64,000 bases of DNA from Pseudomonas sp. GM41(2012) (GTDB lineage Bacteria; Pseudomonadota; Gammaproteobacteria; Pseudomonadales; Pseudomonadaceae). The notes under the pieces were generated by a model that saw only the letters and a program-made list of their open reading frames with translations, ran no database searches and was not told the origin of the DNA. Each line of letters starts with the position of its first letter. The first letter of the stretch is position 1. The DNA lies in contig NZ_AKJN02000011.1 in the NCBI RefSeq assembly GCF_000282315.2, positions 248,001-312,000 of the forward strand. Reading direction: 5' to 3'. A program made the position numbers and the translations under genes. Of this stretch, positions 44,717 through 53,008 are shown in pieces.

Positions 44717-44724
44717 AAGAACAA
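44717..44724 (+). promoter_or_regulatory. CA motif (Crc/Hfq target) before the PTS fusion gene
   Basis: AAGAACAA fits AANAANAA, 17-24 bases before the ATG at 44741. Confidence 0.45.
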
Positions 44725-44740
44725 AACAGCAGGTGACGTC

Positions 44741-47275
44741 ATGGCCACACCCCAACAATTGCAACTGCACGCGCCCCTGTCCGGCGTATTGATGCCACTG
44801 GACCTCGTGCCCGATCCGGTGTTTTCCAGCCGCGTGATCGGCGATGGCCTGTGCATCGATCCGACTTCAACGACGTTGTGCGCGCCGCTGGCAGGGGTTG
44901 TCAGCAATGTGCAGGCCAGCGGGCATGCGGTCAGCATCACCGACGAAAATGGCGTGCAGGTGTTGATGCACATTGGCCTCGACACGGTGAACCTGGCGGG
45001 AAAGGGGTTCACGCGGTTGGTGGAGGAGGGCCAGCAGGTTGACGTTGGGCAGTCGCTGATCGAGTTCGATGCCGATTTTGTCGCATTGAATGCCCGCAGC
45101 CTGTTGACGTTGATGCTGGTGGTCAGCGGTGAGCCGTTCACTTGGCTGACGCCGGAAACGGGTGTGGTAGACAGTGGCCAGCCGTTACTGAGCTTGAAGC
45201 CCATCGAGCAGACAACGGATGAGCCAGTGCCGGAAGCGGGCGAAGCCGTGTTTTCCAAACCGGTGACACTCGCCAATCCGAACGGTTTGCACGCCCGTCC
45301 GGCCGCGGTGTTCGCTCAGGCGGCGAAAGGTTTTTCGGCGAGCATTTACCTGCATAAACAGCAGGCGAGTGCGAACGCGAAATCCCTGGTGGCGATCATG
45401 GCGTTGCAGACGGGGCACGGTGACGTTGTGCAAGTCAGCGCGGCCGGCCCGGATGCTGAAGCCGCGATCAAGGCACTGGCCGAATTGCTGGTGACTGGAT
45501 GCGGTGAAGCGGTGGCGGCCTCGGCGCAGGTTGAGGCGAAGGCGACTGAGGCTTCATCGCTGACGGTGTTGCGTGGGGTGTGCGCATCGGCCGGGTCGGC
45601 GTTTGGCCAAGTGGTGCAGATAGCCGAACAACACCTGGAAGTGAATGAACTCGGTGCCACACCGCAGGTTGAACGCGATTATCTGTCCCGCGGCTTGGCC
45701 GAGGCGCTGCTGGCCCTGCAACAATTGCGTGACACCGCCGTGGGCAGCGCGCAGGCAGACATCTTCAAGGCTCACCAGGAACTGCTCGAAGACCCGGGTT
45801 TGCTGGAGGCGGCTGACGTGTTGATCAACGAAGGCAAAAGTGCCGGGTTCGCCTGGCGCGCGGCCACCGAGTCGGCGGCAACCTTGTTCAAAAGCCTGGG
45901 CAATGCCTTGCTGGCGGAGCGGGCGGCGGACCTGGCCGATGTCGGCCAGCGAGTGCTCAAGCTGATCCTCGGCGTACAGGATCAGGCGATGGAGCTGCCT
46001 GAAGGGGCGATCCTGATCGCCGAACAACTGACGCCGTCACAGACCGCCGGGCTCGATGCCCGCAAGGTACTGGGTTTCGCCACGGTCGGTGGCGGCGCTA
46101 CCAGCCACGTCGCGATCCTCGCTCGGGCGTCCGGTTTGCCGGCGATCTGCGGGTTGCCCGTTCAGGTGCTGGGGCTGGCCAACGGCACTCAAGTGTTGCT
46201 CGACGCCGACAAGGGCGAGCTGCACCTGGACCCGGATCTGGCGGCCATCGAGCAGCTGCAAGCCAATCGTCAGCGCCAGCAGAAGCGCCATCAACATGAG
46301 TTGGCGCACGCTGCGCTGGCGGCTTGTACCCGCGATGGACACCACTTTGAAGTGACGGCCAACATCGCCTCACTGGCTGAAGCGGAGCAGGCCATGACGC
46401 TGGGCGGAGAAGGCGTCGGTTTGCTGCGTTCGGAGTTTCTTTATCTGGATCGCAATCATGCGCCGAGCCATGACGAACAGGCATCCACCTACAGCGCCAT
46501 CGCCCGCGCCCTGGGGCCGGCGCGCAATCTGGTGGTGCGGACTCTGGATGTCGGCGGCGACAAACCGTTGGCCTACGTGCCGATGGACAGCGAAACCAAC
46601 CCGTTCCTCGGCATGCGCGGAATTCGATTGTGTCTGGAGCGCCCGCAACTGCTGCGCGATCAGTTCAAGGCGATCCTGAGCAGCGCCGGACTGGCCCGTC
46701 TGCACATCATGTTGCCCATGGTCACGCAGCTGTCGGAGTTGCGCCTGGCCCGGCAGCTGCTTGAGGAAGAGGCGCTGACATTGGGCCTCACTGAACGGCC
46801 GAAACTGGGGATCATGATCGAAGTGCCGGCAGCGGCGCTGATGGCCGATCTGTTTGCGCCTGAAGTGGATTTCTTCTCGATCGGCACTAACGACCTGACC
46901 CAATACACCCTGGCCATGGACCGCGATCATCCGCGCCTGGCCAGTCAGGCCGACAGTTTTCATCCGTCGGTGCTGCGTTTGATTGCCAGCACCGTGAAGG
47001 CCGCCCATGCCCACGGCAAATGGGTCGGTGTGTGTGGCGCCATGGCGTCGGAAACGCTGGCGGTGCCGTTGTTGCTGGGACTTGGGGTGGATGAACTGTC
47101 GGTGAGCGTGCCGTTGATTCCGGCGATCAAAGCAGCGGTTCGCGAAGTGGATCTGCTGGACTGCCAGGCCATCGCCCAGCAAGTGCTGGGTCTGGAAAGC
47201 GCCGAGCAAGTGCGCGAGGCGTTGCGGCTGTATCACGAGGCGCCGGTCGATACTTCACTGGTACTGGAGAACTGA
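44741..47275 (+). CDS. PTS EIIA-HPr-EI fusion (phosphoenolpyruvate-protein phosphotransferase)
   Basis: An 844-residue three-part phosphotransferase. Residues 1-~155 are a glucose-type EIIA (His62 and the phosphorylated His77 in VLMHIGLDTV). Residues ~173-260 are HPr (phospho-His184 in NGLHARPAA, Ser215 in NAKSLVAI). The rest is EI with phospho-His456 in GGGATSHVAILA, the PEP-binding LRTLDVGGDKP and TNDLTQYTLAMDRDHP, and the catalytic Cys in GVCGAM. It can carry phosphate from PEP to the IIB domain of TreP on its own. ATG 44741 (MATPQQLQLHAPL) is chosen because upstream codons lie in a REP element. Confidence 0.95.
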   Translation: MATPQQLQLHAPLSGVLMPLDLVPDPVFSSRVIGDGLCIDPTSTTLCAPLAGVVSNVQASGHAVSITDENGVQVLMHIGLDTVNLAGKGFTRLVEEGQQVDVGQSLIEFDADFVALNARSLLTLMLVVSGEPFTWLTPETGVVDSGQPLLSLKPIEQTTDEPVPEAGEAVFSKPVTLANPNGLHARPAAVFAQAAKGFSASIYLHKQQASANAKSLVAIMALQTGHGDVVQVSAAGPDAEAAIKALAELLVTGCGEAVAASAQVEAKATEASSLTVLRGVCASAGSAFGQVVQIAEQHLEVNELGATPQVERDYLSRGLAEALLALQQLRDTAVGSAQADIFKAHQELLEDPGLLEAADVLINEGKSAGFAWRAATESAATLFKSLGNALLAERAADLADVGQRVLKLILGVQDQAMELPEGAILIAEQLTPSQTAGLDARKVLGFATVGGGATSHVAILARASGLPAICGLPVQVLGLANGTQVLLDADKGELHLDPDLAAIEQLQANRQRQQKRHQHELAHAALAACTRDGHHFEVTANIASLAEAEQAMTLGGEGVGLLRSEFLYLDRNHAPSHDEQASTYSAIARALGPARNLVVRTLDVGGDKPLAYVPMDSETNPFLGMRGIRLCLERPQLLRDQFKAILSSAGLARLHIMLPMVTQLSELRLARQLLEEEALTLGLTERPKLGIMIEVPAAALMADLFAPEVDFFSIGTNDLTQYTLAMDRDHPRLASQADSFHPSVLRLIASTVKAAHAHGKWVGVCGAMASETLAVPLLLGLGVDELSVSVPLIPAIKAAVREVDLLDCQAIAQQVLGLESAEQVREALRLYHEAPVDTSLVLEN

Positions 47276-47277
47276 GC

Positions 47278-47577
47278 ATGTTCGAGAAAATGCAGCAGGC
47301 GTTCTGGAAAGCGTTGACGCCGGATCTGGTGGTGGATGAGCCGAAAGTGGTGGCTCAGCCTGTTTCTGGACTGGCTCCGGAAATCGTCGCCGCTCTGGGC
47401 GGTGTGGATAACCTCAAGTCGCAGCAGCCGGTGGCGCTGACTCGGGTTCGGGTGGAATTGCGGGATGTGGGGCGGATGGATCGGCAGGCATTGAATGTGG
47501 CAGGTGTGCCGGGGGTGATGATGCTGGGCGAAGGTGTTGTGCATTTGTTGATGGGGTTGGCGTTACCCGGACGCTGA
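47278..47577 (+). CDS. Small EIIB-like PTS protein lacking the active-site cysteine
   Basis: A 99-residue protein whose residues ~32-95 align with glucose-family IIB domains: EIVAALGGVDNL, then VALTRVRVEL, then GVPGVMMLGEGVVHLLMG. The phosphorylated cysteine before TR in working IIB domains (Cys28 of TreP) is replaced by Ala53. It therefore cannot take part in phosphotransfer the usual way. It starts 2 bases after the EIIA-HPr-EI stop and is translated with it. It may be regulatory or a relic; a frameshift is unlikely because the whole fold signature is in frame. Confidence 0.78.
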   Translation: MFEKMQQAFWKALTPDLVVDEPKVVAQPVSGLAPEIVAALGGVDNLKSQQPVALTRVRVELRDVGRMDRQALNVAGVPGVMMLGEGVVHLLMGLALPGR

Positions 47578-47595
47578 TTGATCAGCTTCAAGAGC

Positions 47596-47758
47596 CACCC
47601 CTCACCCCAGCCCTCTCCCCACGGGGGAGAGGGGGAAAGGGAGCCGATCGGGGGATTTTCAGAACCTGAGTTCGACTCGGAATTTTCAGGTCGCAGTATT
47701 TCGCAAGACACTTAGGTCAGTCCCCTCGCCCCTTGGGGAGAGGGTTAGGGTGAGGGGC
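47596..47758. repeat. CCCTCACCC-type inverted repeat
   Basis: CCCTCACCCCAGCCCTCTCC and GGAGAGGGTTAGGGTGAGGG arms flank ~100 bases. This imperfect repeat is found at many intergenic sites in Gram-negative genomes. It closes the trehalose PTS region. Confidence 0.7.
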
Positions 47759-47870
47759 GGCCTCTGCGGCCATCCGCCGCGTCACCCTTACTGTTTCTCA
47801 ACCGCAGGTGTATCGTATTCGCCTTTTACAGGCCCCATGCCTGTCGCTGATACGTGAGGTAGTTGAGTTC

Positions 47871-49247
47871 ATGTCCTTTACCCGTCGCCAAATTCTCGGT
47901 GGCCTGGCCGGTCTTGTTGTCGTTGGTGTCGGAGCGGGGGGCGCGTCGCGGTACTGGTTGGGCAAGATGGCCGACGCCGATGCGGGCCACGACTACGAGC
48001 TGATCGCCGCACCGCTGGACGTTGAACTGGTGCCCGGGCACAAGACCGAAGCCTGGGCGTTCGGCCCGTCGGCGCCGGGCACCGAGTTGCGAGTGCGTCA
48101 GGGCGAATGGCTGCGGGTGCGTTTCATCAACCACCTGCCGGTGGCCACCACCATTCACTGGCACGGCATCCGCCTGCCGCTGGAAATGGACGGCGTGCCA
48201 TACGTCTCGCAGCTTCCAGTGTTGCCGGGCGAATACTTCGACTACAAATTCCGCGTGCCCGACGCCGGCAGCTACTGGTATCACCCGCATGTGAACAGCA
48301 GCGAAGAACTCGGTCGCGGGCTGGTCGGGCCGTTGATCATCGAAGAGCGCGAGCCCACCGGTTTCAAGTACGAAAGGACGTTGAGCCTCAAGAGCTGGCA
48401 CGTCGATGAAGAGGGCGCTTTTGTCGCGTTCAGCATTCCTCGCGAAGCGGCCCGTGGTGGCACGGCCGGGCGCCTGTCGACCATTAACGGAGTCTCGCAA
48501 GCGGTGATCGAATTGCCTGCCGGGCAGATCACCCGGGTGCGCCTGCTCAATCTCGATAACACCCTGACCTACCGACTCAATATCCCTGGCGTCGAAGCGC
48601 AGATCTACGCGCTGGACGGCAACCCCATCGAACCGCGCCCATTGGGCAAGGAATACTGGCTCGGCCCGGGCATGCGCATTTGTCTGGCGATCAAGGCACC
48701 GCCGGCCGGTGAAGAACTGTCCCTGCGCAATGGCCCGGTACGCCTGGGCACGTTCCGTTCGGTGGCGAACGCCGATGCACCGACCCAGTGGCCACCCGCA
48801 CTGCCCGCCAACCCGGTGGCCGAGCCGGACCTGGCCAATGCCGAGAAACTCAACTTCAATTTCGAATGGGTAGGCTCAGTGTCGGTGAACGTCGACAATG
48901 GCAAGCCGCCAAGCCTGTGGCAGATCAACGGCAAGGCCTGGGACATTACCGACAAGACTTGCGCCGACCGCCCGATTGCCAAGCTCGAGAAGGGCAAGAG
49001 CTACATTTTCGAATTGAAGAACATGACTCAGTATCAACACCCGATTCACCTGCACGGCATGAGCTTCAAGGTGATTTCGTCGAACCGGCACAAGGTTATT
49101 CCGTACTTCACGGACACCTATTTGCTGGGCAAGAACGAGCGAGCTCAAGTGGCGCTGGTGGCGGATAACCCAGGGATCTGGATGTTCCACTGCCATGTGA
49201 TCGACCACATGGAAACCGGCCTGATGGCCGCTATCGAGGTGGCCTGA
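47871..49247 (+). CDS. Tat-exported multicopper oxidase
   Basis: A 458-residue periplasmic multicopper oxidase. The twin-arginine signal is TRRQILGG followed by a Gly/Val-rich core. All four copper-ligand stretches are present: IHWHGIRLP, YWYHPHVNS, HPIHLHG and the T1/T3 motif FHCHVIDHMETGLM. It could oxidise Cu(I), iron or phenolics; there is no Met-rich insert like that of CueO, so copper-efflux specificity is not supported. ATG 47871 starts the Tat signal. The stop overlaps the tadA start by one base. Confidence 0.9.
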   Translation: MSFTRRQILGGLAGLVVVGVGAGGASRYWLGKMADADAGHDYELIAAPLDVELVPGHKTEAWAFGPSAPGTELRVRQGEWLRVRFINHLPVATTIHWHGIRLPLEMDGVPYVSQLPVLPGEYFDYKFRVPDAGSYWYHPHVNSSEELGRGLVGPLIIEEREPTGFKYERTLSLKSWHVDEEGAFVAFSIPREAARGGTAGRLSTINGVSQAVIELPAGQITRVRLLNLDNTLTYRLNIPGVEAQIYALDGNPIEPRPLGKEYWLGPGMRICLAIKAPPAGEELSLRNGPVRLGTFRSVANADAPTQWPPALPANPVAEPDLANAEKLNFNFEWVGSVSVNVDNGKPPSLWQINGKAWDITDKTCADRPIAKLEKGKSYIFELKNMTQYQHPIHLHGMSFKVISSNRHKVIPYFTDTYLLGKNERAQVALVADNPGIWMFHCHVIDHMETGLMAAIEVA

Positions 49248-49744
49248 TGCGTCAGATACGCCCGACAGCAATCATCGACCGCAGCCGTGATCGTGACTTC
49301 ATGCGCGAAGCCCTGGCCCTGGCCGCCCAAGGCGCGGCGCTCGGTGAAGTGCCGGTGGGCGCGGTGCTGGTGCAGGACGGTGAAATCATCGGCCGGGGTT
49401 TCAACTGTCCGATCAGCGGCAACGACCCGAGTGCCCACGCCGAGATGGTCGCGATCCGCGCTGCCGCGTTGGCAGCCAGCAACTATCGTCTGCCCGGCAG
49501 CACGCTGTACGTGACGCTTGAACCGTGCAGCATGTGCGCCGGGCTGATCGTGCATTCGCGGATTGCTCGAGTGGTGTATGGAGCGCTGGAGCCGAAGGCC
49601 GGGATTGTGCAGAGTCAGGGGCAGTTTTTTACCCAGGGATTCTTGAATCACCGGGTGCTGTATGAAGGCGGGGTGTTGGCTGAGGAGTGCGGGGCGGTGC
49701 TGAGCGAGTTCTTCAAGGCCCGAAGAGCCAAACCAGCAGAATAA
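49247..49744 (+). CDS. tadA: tRNA-specific adenosine deaminase TadA
   Basis: TadA (165 aa) deaminates adenosine 34 of tRNA-Arg(ACG) to inosine and is essential for reading CGN codons. The zinc site is HAEMVAI (with the proton-shuttling Glu) and PCSMCAG. Length is near normal. The ATG at 49247 shares its A with the stop codon of the multicopper oxidase, so translation is coupled. The pairing looks like genomic chance rather than shared function. Confidence 0.95.
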   Translation: MRQIRPTAIIDRSRDRDFMREALALAAQGAALGEVPVGAVLVQDGEIIGRGFNCPISGNDPSAHAEMVAIRAAALAASNYRLPGSTLYVTLEPCSMCAGLIVHSRIARVVYGALEPKAGIVQSQGQFFTQGFLNHRVLYEGGVLAEECGAVLSEFFKARRAKPAE

Positions 49745-49755
49745 ACACCGAATTA

Positions 49756-49847
49756 CTGTGGGAGTGAGCCTGCTCGCGATAGCGGACTAACATCCAACAT
49801 TTTCGTTGGCTGAAAGGTCCTCATCGCGAGCAGGCTCGCTCCCACAG
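49756..49847. repeat. REP-type inverted repeat
   Basis: CTGTGGGAGTGAGCCTGCTC / GAGCAGGCTCGCTCCCACAG arms between the convergent tadA and cmoB. Confidence 0.85.
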
Positions 49848-49874
49848 GTTTATGTGGTGTTTGGGCGATTGGGT

Positions 49875-50831
49875 TTATTTGCGGGCCACGATGACGGCGC
49901 GCATCGGTGCCGGCAGCCCTTCAATCGTCTTGCTGTGATCTTGCGGGTCAAGGAAATCGCTCAGCGACTGATACTTCATCCACTCCGTCCCGCGCTGTTC
50001 CTCGACCGTCGTCACGCTCACGTCCACACAGCGAACATCGGTGAACCCGGCCCGGCGCAGCCACAGCTCCAGCGCCGGCACCGACGGCAGGAACCACACG
50101 TTACGCATCTGCGCATAACGGTCTTCCGGTACCAGCACCTGCTGCTGATCGCCTTCAATCACCAGCGTCTCCAGCACCAATTCGCCGCCCTTGACCAGGC
50201 AATCCTTCAGCGCCAGCAAATGCTCGATCGGCGAGCGGCGGTGATAGAACACCCCCATGGAAAACACCGTGTCGAAGCCTTCCATGTTCGGCGGCAGGTC
50301 TTCGAACGGGAACGGCAGGTGCCAGGCATTGGGTTCGGACAGGTAGCGCTGTACCGCCTGGAACTGGCAGAAGAACAGCCAGTTCGGGTCAACACCAATC
50401 ACGCTATCGGCCCCGGCACCGAGCATGCGCCACATGTAATAGCCGTTGCCGCAGCCGACATCGAGGATGCGTTTTCCCTTCAGATCCAGATGCGGTGCAA
50501 CCCGCGACCACTTCCAGTCCGAACGCCATTCAGTATCGACGTGCACACCAAACAAATCGAATGGCCCTTTGCGCCACGGCGACAAGCCCATCAGCGCGGT
50601 GCGCATTTGCGCACGGGTTTCGTCGTCGCAATCGGTGTCCAGCGTCAGACCATTCAGTAAATCGACGACCCTCGGCTGAATCTTCGGCAAGGCGTCCAGT
50701 GCACTCTGCCAGCGCTCCAGGTCGCCATGACCCTTTTCCATTTTCTTGTCGAGTTGCGCCTGCAGGGTGTTCGCCCAGTCGGCCAGCGGAGTACCGGCCA
50801 GACGGCGGGCGAGGGGAGAGAGATCAATCAT
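49875..50831 (-). CDS. cmoB: tRNA U34 carboxymethyltransferase CmoB
   Basis: CmoB (318 aa) uses carboxy-S-adenosylmethionine to turn 5-hydroxyuridine 34 into 5-oxyacetyl-uridine in tRNAs. The Rossmann motif is ILDVGCGNGYYMWRM and the family region SMGVFYHRRSPIEHL is present. ATG 50831 overlaps the cmoA stop by 4 bases. Together the two genes make and use the unusual cofactor. Confidence 0.95.
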   Translation of the reverse strand: MIDLSPLARRLAGTPLADWANTLQAQLDKKMEKGHGDLERWQSALDALPKIQPRVVDLLNGLTLDTDCDDETRAQMRTALMGLSPWRKGPFDLFGVHVDTEWRSDWKWSRVAPHLDLKGKRILDVGCGNGYYMWRMLGAGADSVIGVDPNWLFFCQFQAVQRYLSEPNAWHLPFPFEDLPPNMEGFDTVFSMGVFYHRRSPIEHLLALKDCLVKGGELVLETLVIEGDQQQVLVPEDRYAQMRNVWFLPSVPALELWLRRAGFTDVRCVDVSVTTVEEQRGTEWMKYQSLSDFLDPQDHSKTIEGLPAPMRAVIVARK

Positions 50832-51571
50832 GGCAAGGCAATCAACGAGGCAAAGTTAAGACACTGGAACCACGGCACGACTTTCGAGAACCCGGCGGCC
50901 AATAGGCGCTCGCGGTGTTCTTCGAGGCTGTCGGGCTTCATGACGTTTTCGATGGCGCTGCGTTTCTGGGCGATTTCCAGTTCGCTGTAGCCGTTGGCGC
51001 GTTTGAACGCGACATGCAAGTCAGTGAGCAGCGCATGTTCTTCGGGGTCGTTGAAGCGCAGCTTCTCCGACAGAATCAGCGCGCCCCCGGGCAACAGCGA
51101 TTGGTGGATACGCGAGAGTAATGCGGTGCGCTGCTCCGGGGCGATGAATTGCAGGGTGAAGTTCAGCGCCACCACCGAGGCTGGCTGGAATTCGAGGGCA
51201 AGGATGTCGCCTTCGATCACTTCCACCGGCAGCAACTCCTGGAACATCGAGTCTTGACCGTTGAGGTATTCGCGGCAGCGTTCGACCATCGCCGCCGAGT
51301 TATCCACAGCGATGACGCGGCAGCCGTCAGTGCGTACGTGTCGGCGCAGCGCCTGAGTCACGGCGCCCAAGGACGAGCCGAGGTCGTAGAGCACGCTGTT
51401 GGGCTGGGCGAACTGCGCGGCGAGCACGCCAAGGTTCTCAACGATGGTCGGATAACCCGGCACCGAGCGCTTGATCATGTCCGGGAACACCCGCACCACG
51501 TCCTCGTTAAAGGCGAAGTCAGGCACCTGGGCCAAAGGCTGGGCGAAAAGGCGATCGGATTCTTTGCTCAC
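50828..51571 (-). CDS. cmoA: Carboxy-S-adenosylmethionine synthase CmoA
   Basis: CmoA (247 aa) makes carboxy-SAM from SAM and prephenate for CmoB. Signature parts are FNEDVVRVFPDMIKRSVPGY, LYDLGSSLGAVTQALRRHV and IAVDNSAAMVERC. The start is GTG at 51571, giving MSKESDRLFAQPL, which matches other pseudomonads; the longer frame begins in a REP-rich region and is rejected. It is upstream of cmoB in a two-gene operon. Confidence 0.94.
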   Translation of the reverse strand: MSKESDRLFAQPLAQVPDFAFNEDVVRVFPDMIKRSVPGYPTIVENLGVLAAQFAQPNSVLYDLGSSLGAVTQALRRHVRTDGCRVIAVDNSAAMVERCREYLNGQDSMFQELLPVEVIEGDILALEFQPASVVALNFTLQFIAPEQRTALLSRIHQSLLPGGALILSEKLRFNDPEEHALLTDLHVAFKRANGYSELEIAQKRSAIENVMKPDSLEEHRERLLAAGFSKVVPWFQCLNFASLIALP

Positions 51572-51691
51572 GGTGGTTCCAGCGGCATAGGTGGAAAAGG
51601 CCGGCATTTTAGCCAAATTGACGGGGGGATGCGCGGGTTGTCTGATAAACGCCGGGCAGGATCCGAGGTTTGCGTGTTCAGTGAGACTGCT

Positions 51692-51784
51692 TTCGCGAGC
51701 AGGCTCGCTCCCACAGTAGTTCTGCGTCGGACACAAGAAGTGCGTTTAACACTAATCAAATGTGGGAGCGAGCCTGCTCGCGAA
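51692..51784. repeat. REP-type inverted repeat
   Basis: TTCGCGAGCAGGCTCGCTCC and GGAGCGAGCCTGCTCGCGAA arms between cmoA and the lysoplasmalogenase gene. Confidence 0.85.
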
Positions 51785-51788
51785 GGGT

Positions 51789-52424
51789 TCAGTGCGGTTT
51801 TGCGCCGAACGCCGACGCCGCAATCCCCCATTGCCCCAACCAATAGCTGAGGATGATCACGTAAGGCGCGGCATGAAACGGCGCGACGAATCGATTGATG
51901 CCAATCACGCTGTCCGAAAACACAAACGCCACCGCACCTGCGGCCGCCAGCAGCGCCGAGCGTTTGGGCACGTCAGTGCCGAGCCGGGCCAGCGCCCGCC
52001 AAAGCATGGCGCTGATGGCCAGACCGTAGACGATCACCGGGATCAGCAGCGGACCCAGCCCATTGGAAATCAAGATCCCCAACAACACCGCGCCGACGCC
52101 CAACGCGATGATCAGCGGTAACAGCGCCAACCGCCGGCAATCACTCAAGTAGGCCTTTAGATACGCCAAGTGGGCGACCAAAAACGCCCCAAGACCAAAC
52201 ACAAACAAATCCCCCGGCCATGCCAGCAGCACATCGCCGACCAGAGAGAAAATCAATCCAAGGCTGATCCAGCGCCGATATTCGCTGGGCGGTGCGTCAT
52301 GCAACCAACCGAGCAGTGCCAATACCGGCAGCGGTTTGACCAGCAGGCAGAGCAACGCCGCATGCACACTGACGCCGTAGAGGAACGTCACCGCGCCCAT
52401 CAGCGCCAGAATCAGCCAGCCCAC
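51789..52424 (-). CDS. Lysoplasmalogenase (YhhN family) membrane protein
   Basis: A 211-residue protein with about eight membrane helices, of the YhhN/TMEM86 family. Conserved Asp residues in VGDVLLAWP and FSDSVIGINRF fit the proposed hydrolase site; family members cleave the vinyl-ether bond of lysoplasmalogens. Start is GTG 52424, two bases after the stop of the icp gene, so the two are co-translated. The biological substrate in this bacterium is unknown. Confidence 0.83.
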   Translation of the reverse strand: MGWLILALMGAVTFLYGVSVHAALLCLLVKPLPVLALLGWLHDAPPSEYRRWISLGLIFSLVGDVLLAWPGDLFVFGLGAFLVAHLAYLKAYLSDCRRLALLPLIIALGVGAVLLGILISNGLGPLLIPVIVYGLAISAMLWRALARLGTDVPKRSALLAAAGAVAFVFSDSVIGINRFVAPFHAAPYVIILSYWLGQWGIAASAFGAKPH

Positions 52425-52426
52425 GA

Positions 52427-52819
52427 TCAGTTAACCGAGATTGCGCAGTCGAACGTTTCCACTGCCGGTACTTCCGGTGCCCATGGCTGTGAGTACGTCA
52501 GGCGCAAACGGCCAGTGCCCGCGGCGAAGGACTGGAAGCGCCAGGTCGAGAGGCCGGCGCTGCCGACGATCCCCCCATCTTGCGGATTGCTGTAGACCTC
52601 GGGGCTGAGCGCGCGCAATACGCCACCGGCCGAATCCTGGATCGCCCAGCGGTAACCCGTGGTCGGGTTGCTTGGCAGGGTCAGGATCAGGTTTTGCCCG
52701 CTGTGCAGTTGCACTGGGCATTCGCTTTGTTTTTCCACGGTCACGTTCTGTTTCGGTTGCGTGGCGCACGCGGCCAGCAAGGAGAGGGCGAGGGGGACAA
52801 ACAGGCGAGTGGGGGACAT
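52427..52819 (-). CDS. Chagasin-family cysteine protease inhibitor lipoprotein (Icp)
   Basis: A 130-residue I42-family inhibitor. The lipobox LLAAC places it in the envelope as a lipoprotein. The inhibitory loops are visible: NPTTGYRW (the L4-type loop) and the central GIVGSAGLSTWRF, with YSQPWAP near the end. Chagasins block papain-like cysteine proteases. ATG 52819 starts the signal; a longer frame has no signal. It lies next to a Lon-like protease, as I recall for icp (PA0778) and asrA (PA0779) in P. aeruginosa. Confidence 0.88.
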   Translation of the reverse strand: MSPTRLFVPLALSLLAACATQPKQNVTVEKQSECPVQLHSGQNLILTLPSNPTTGYRWAIQDSAGGVLRALSPEVYSNPQDGGIVGSAGLSTWRFQSFAAGTGRLRLTYSQPWAPEVPAVETFDCAISVN

Positions 52820-52916
52820 AAGGTCAGTGGCTCCGGCATTCACGACGAACGGCGAGCATAACTGAAGATGAGACAAAGTGTGACGGCACAGAAGGAGATG
52901 TGTTGTAAGTGCCGAC

Positions 52917-52984
52917 GCCATCGCAGGCAAGCCTTGCTCCTACGGATTGTGCCGTCCGTAGGAGCAAGGCTTGCCCGCGATGGC
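52917..52984. repeat. REP-type inverted repeat
   Basis: GCCATCGCAGGCAAGCCTTG and CAAGGCTTGCCCGCGATGGC arms with a short 25-base centre, just downstream of lon. Confidence 0.85.
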
Positions 52985-53008
52985 GGTGGTGCAGGCGCTA
53001 GATGATTA

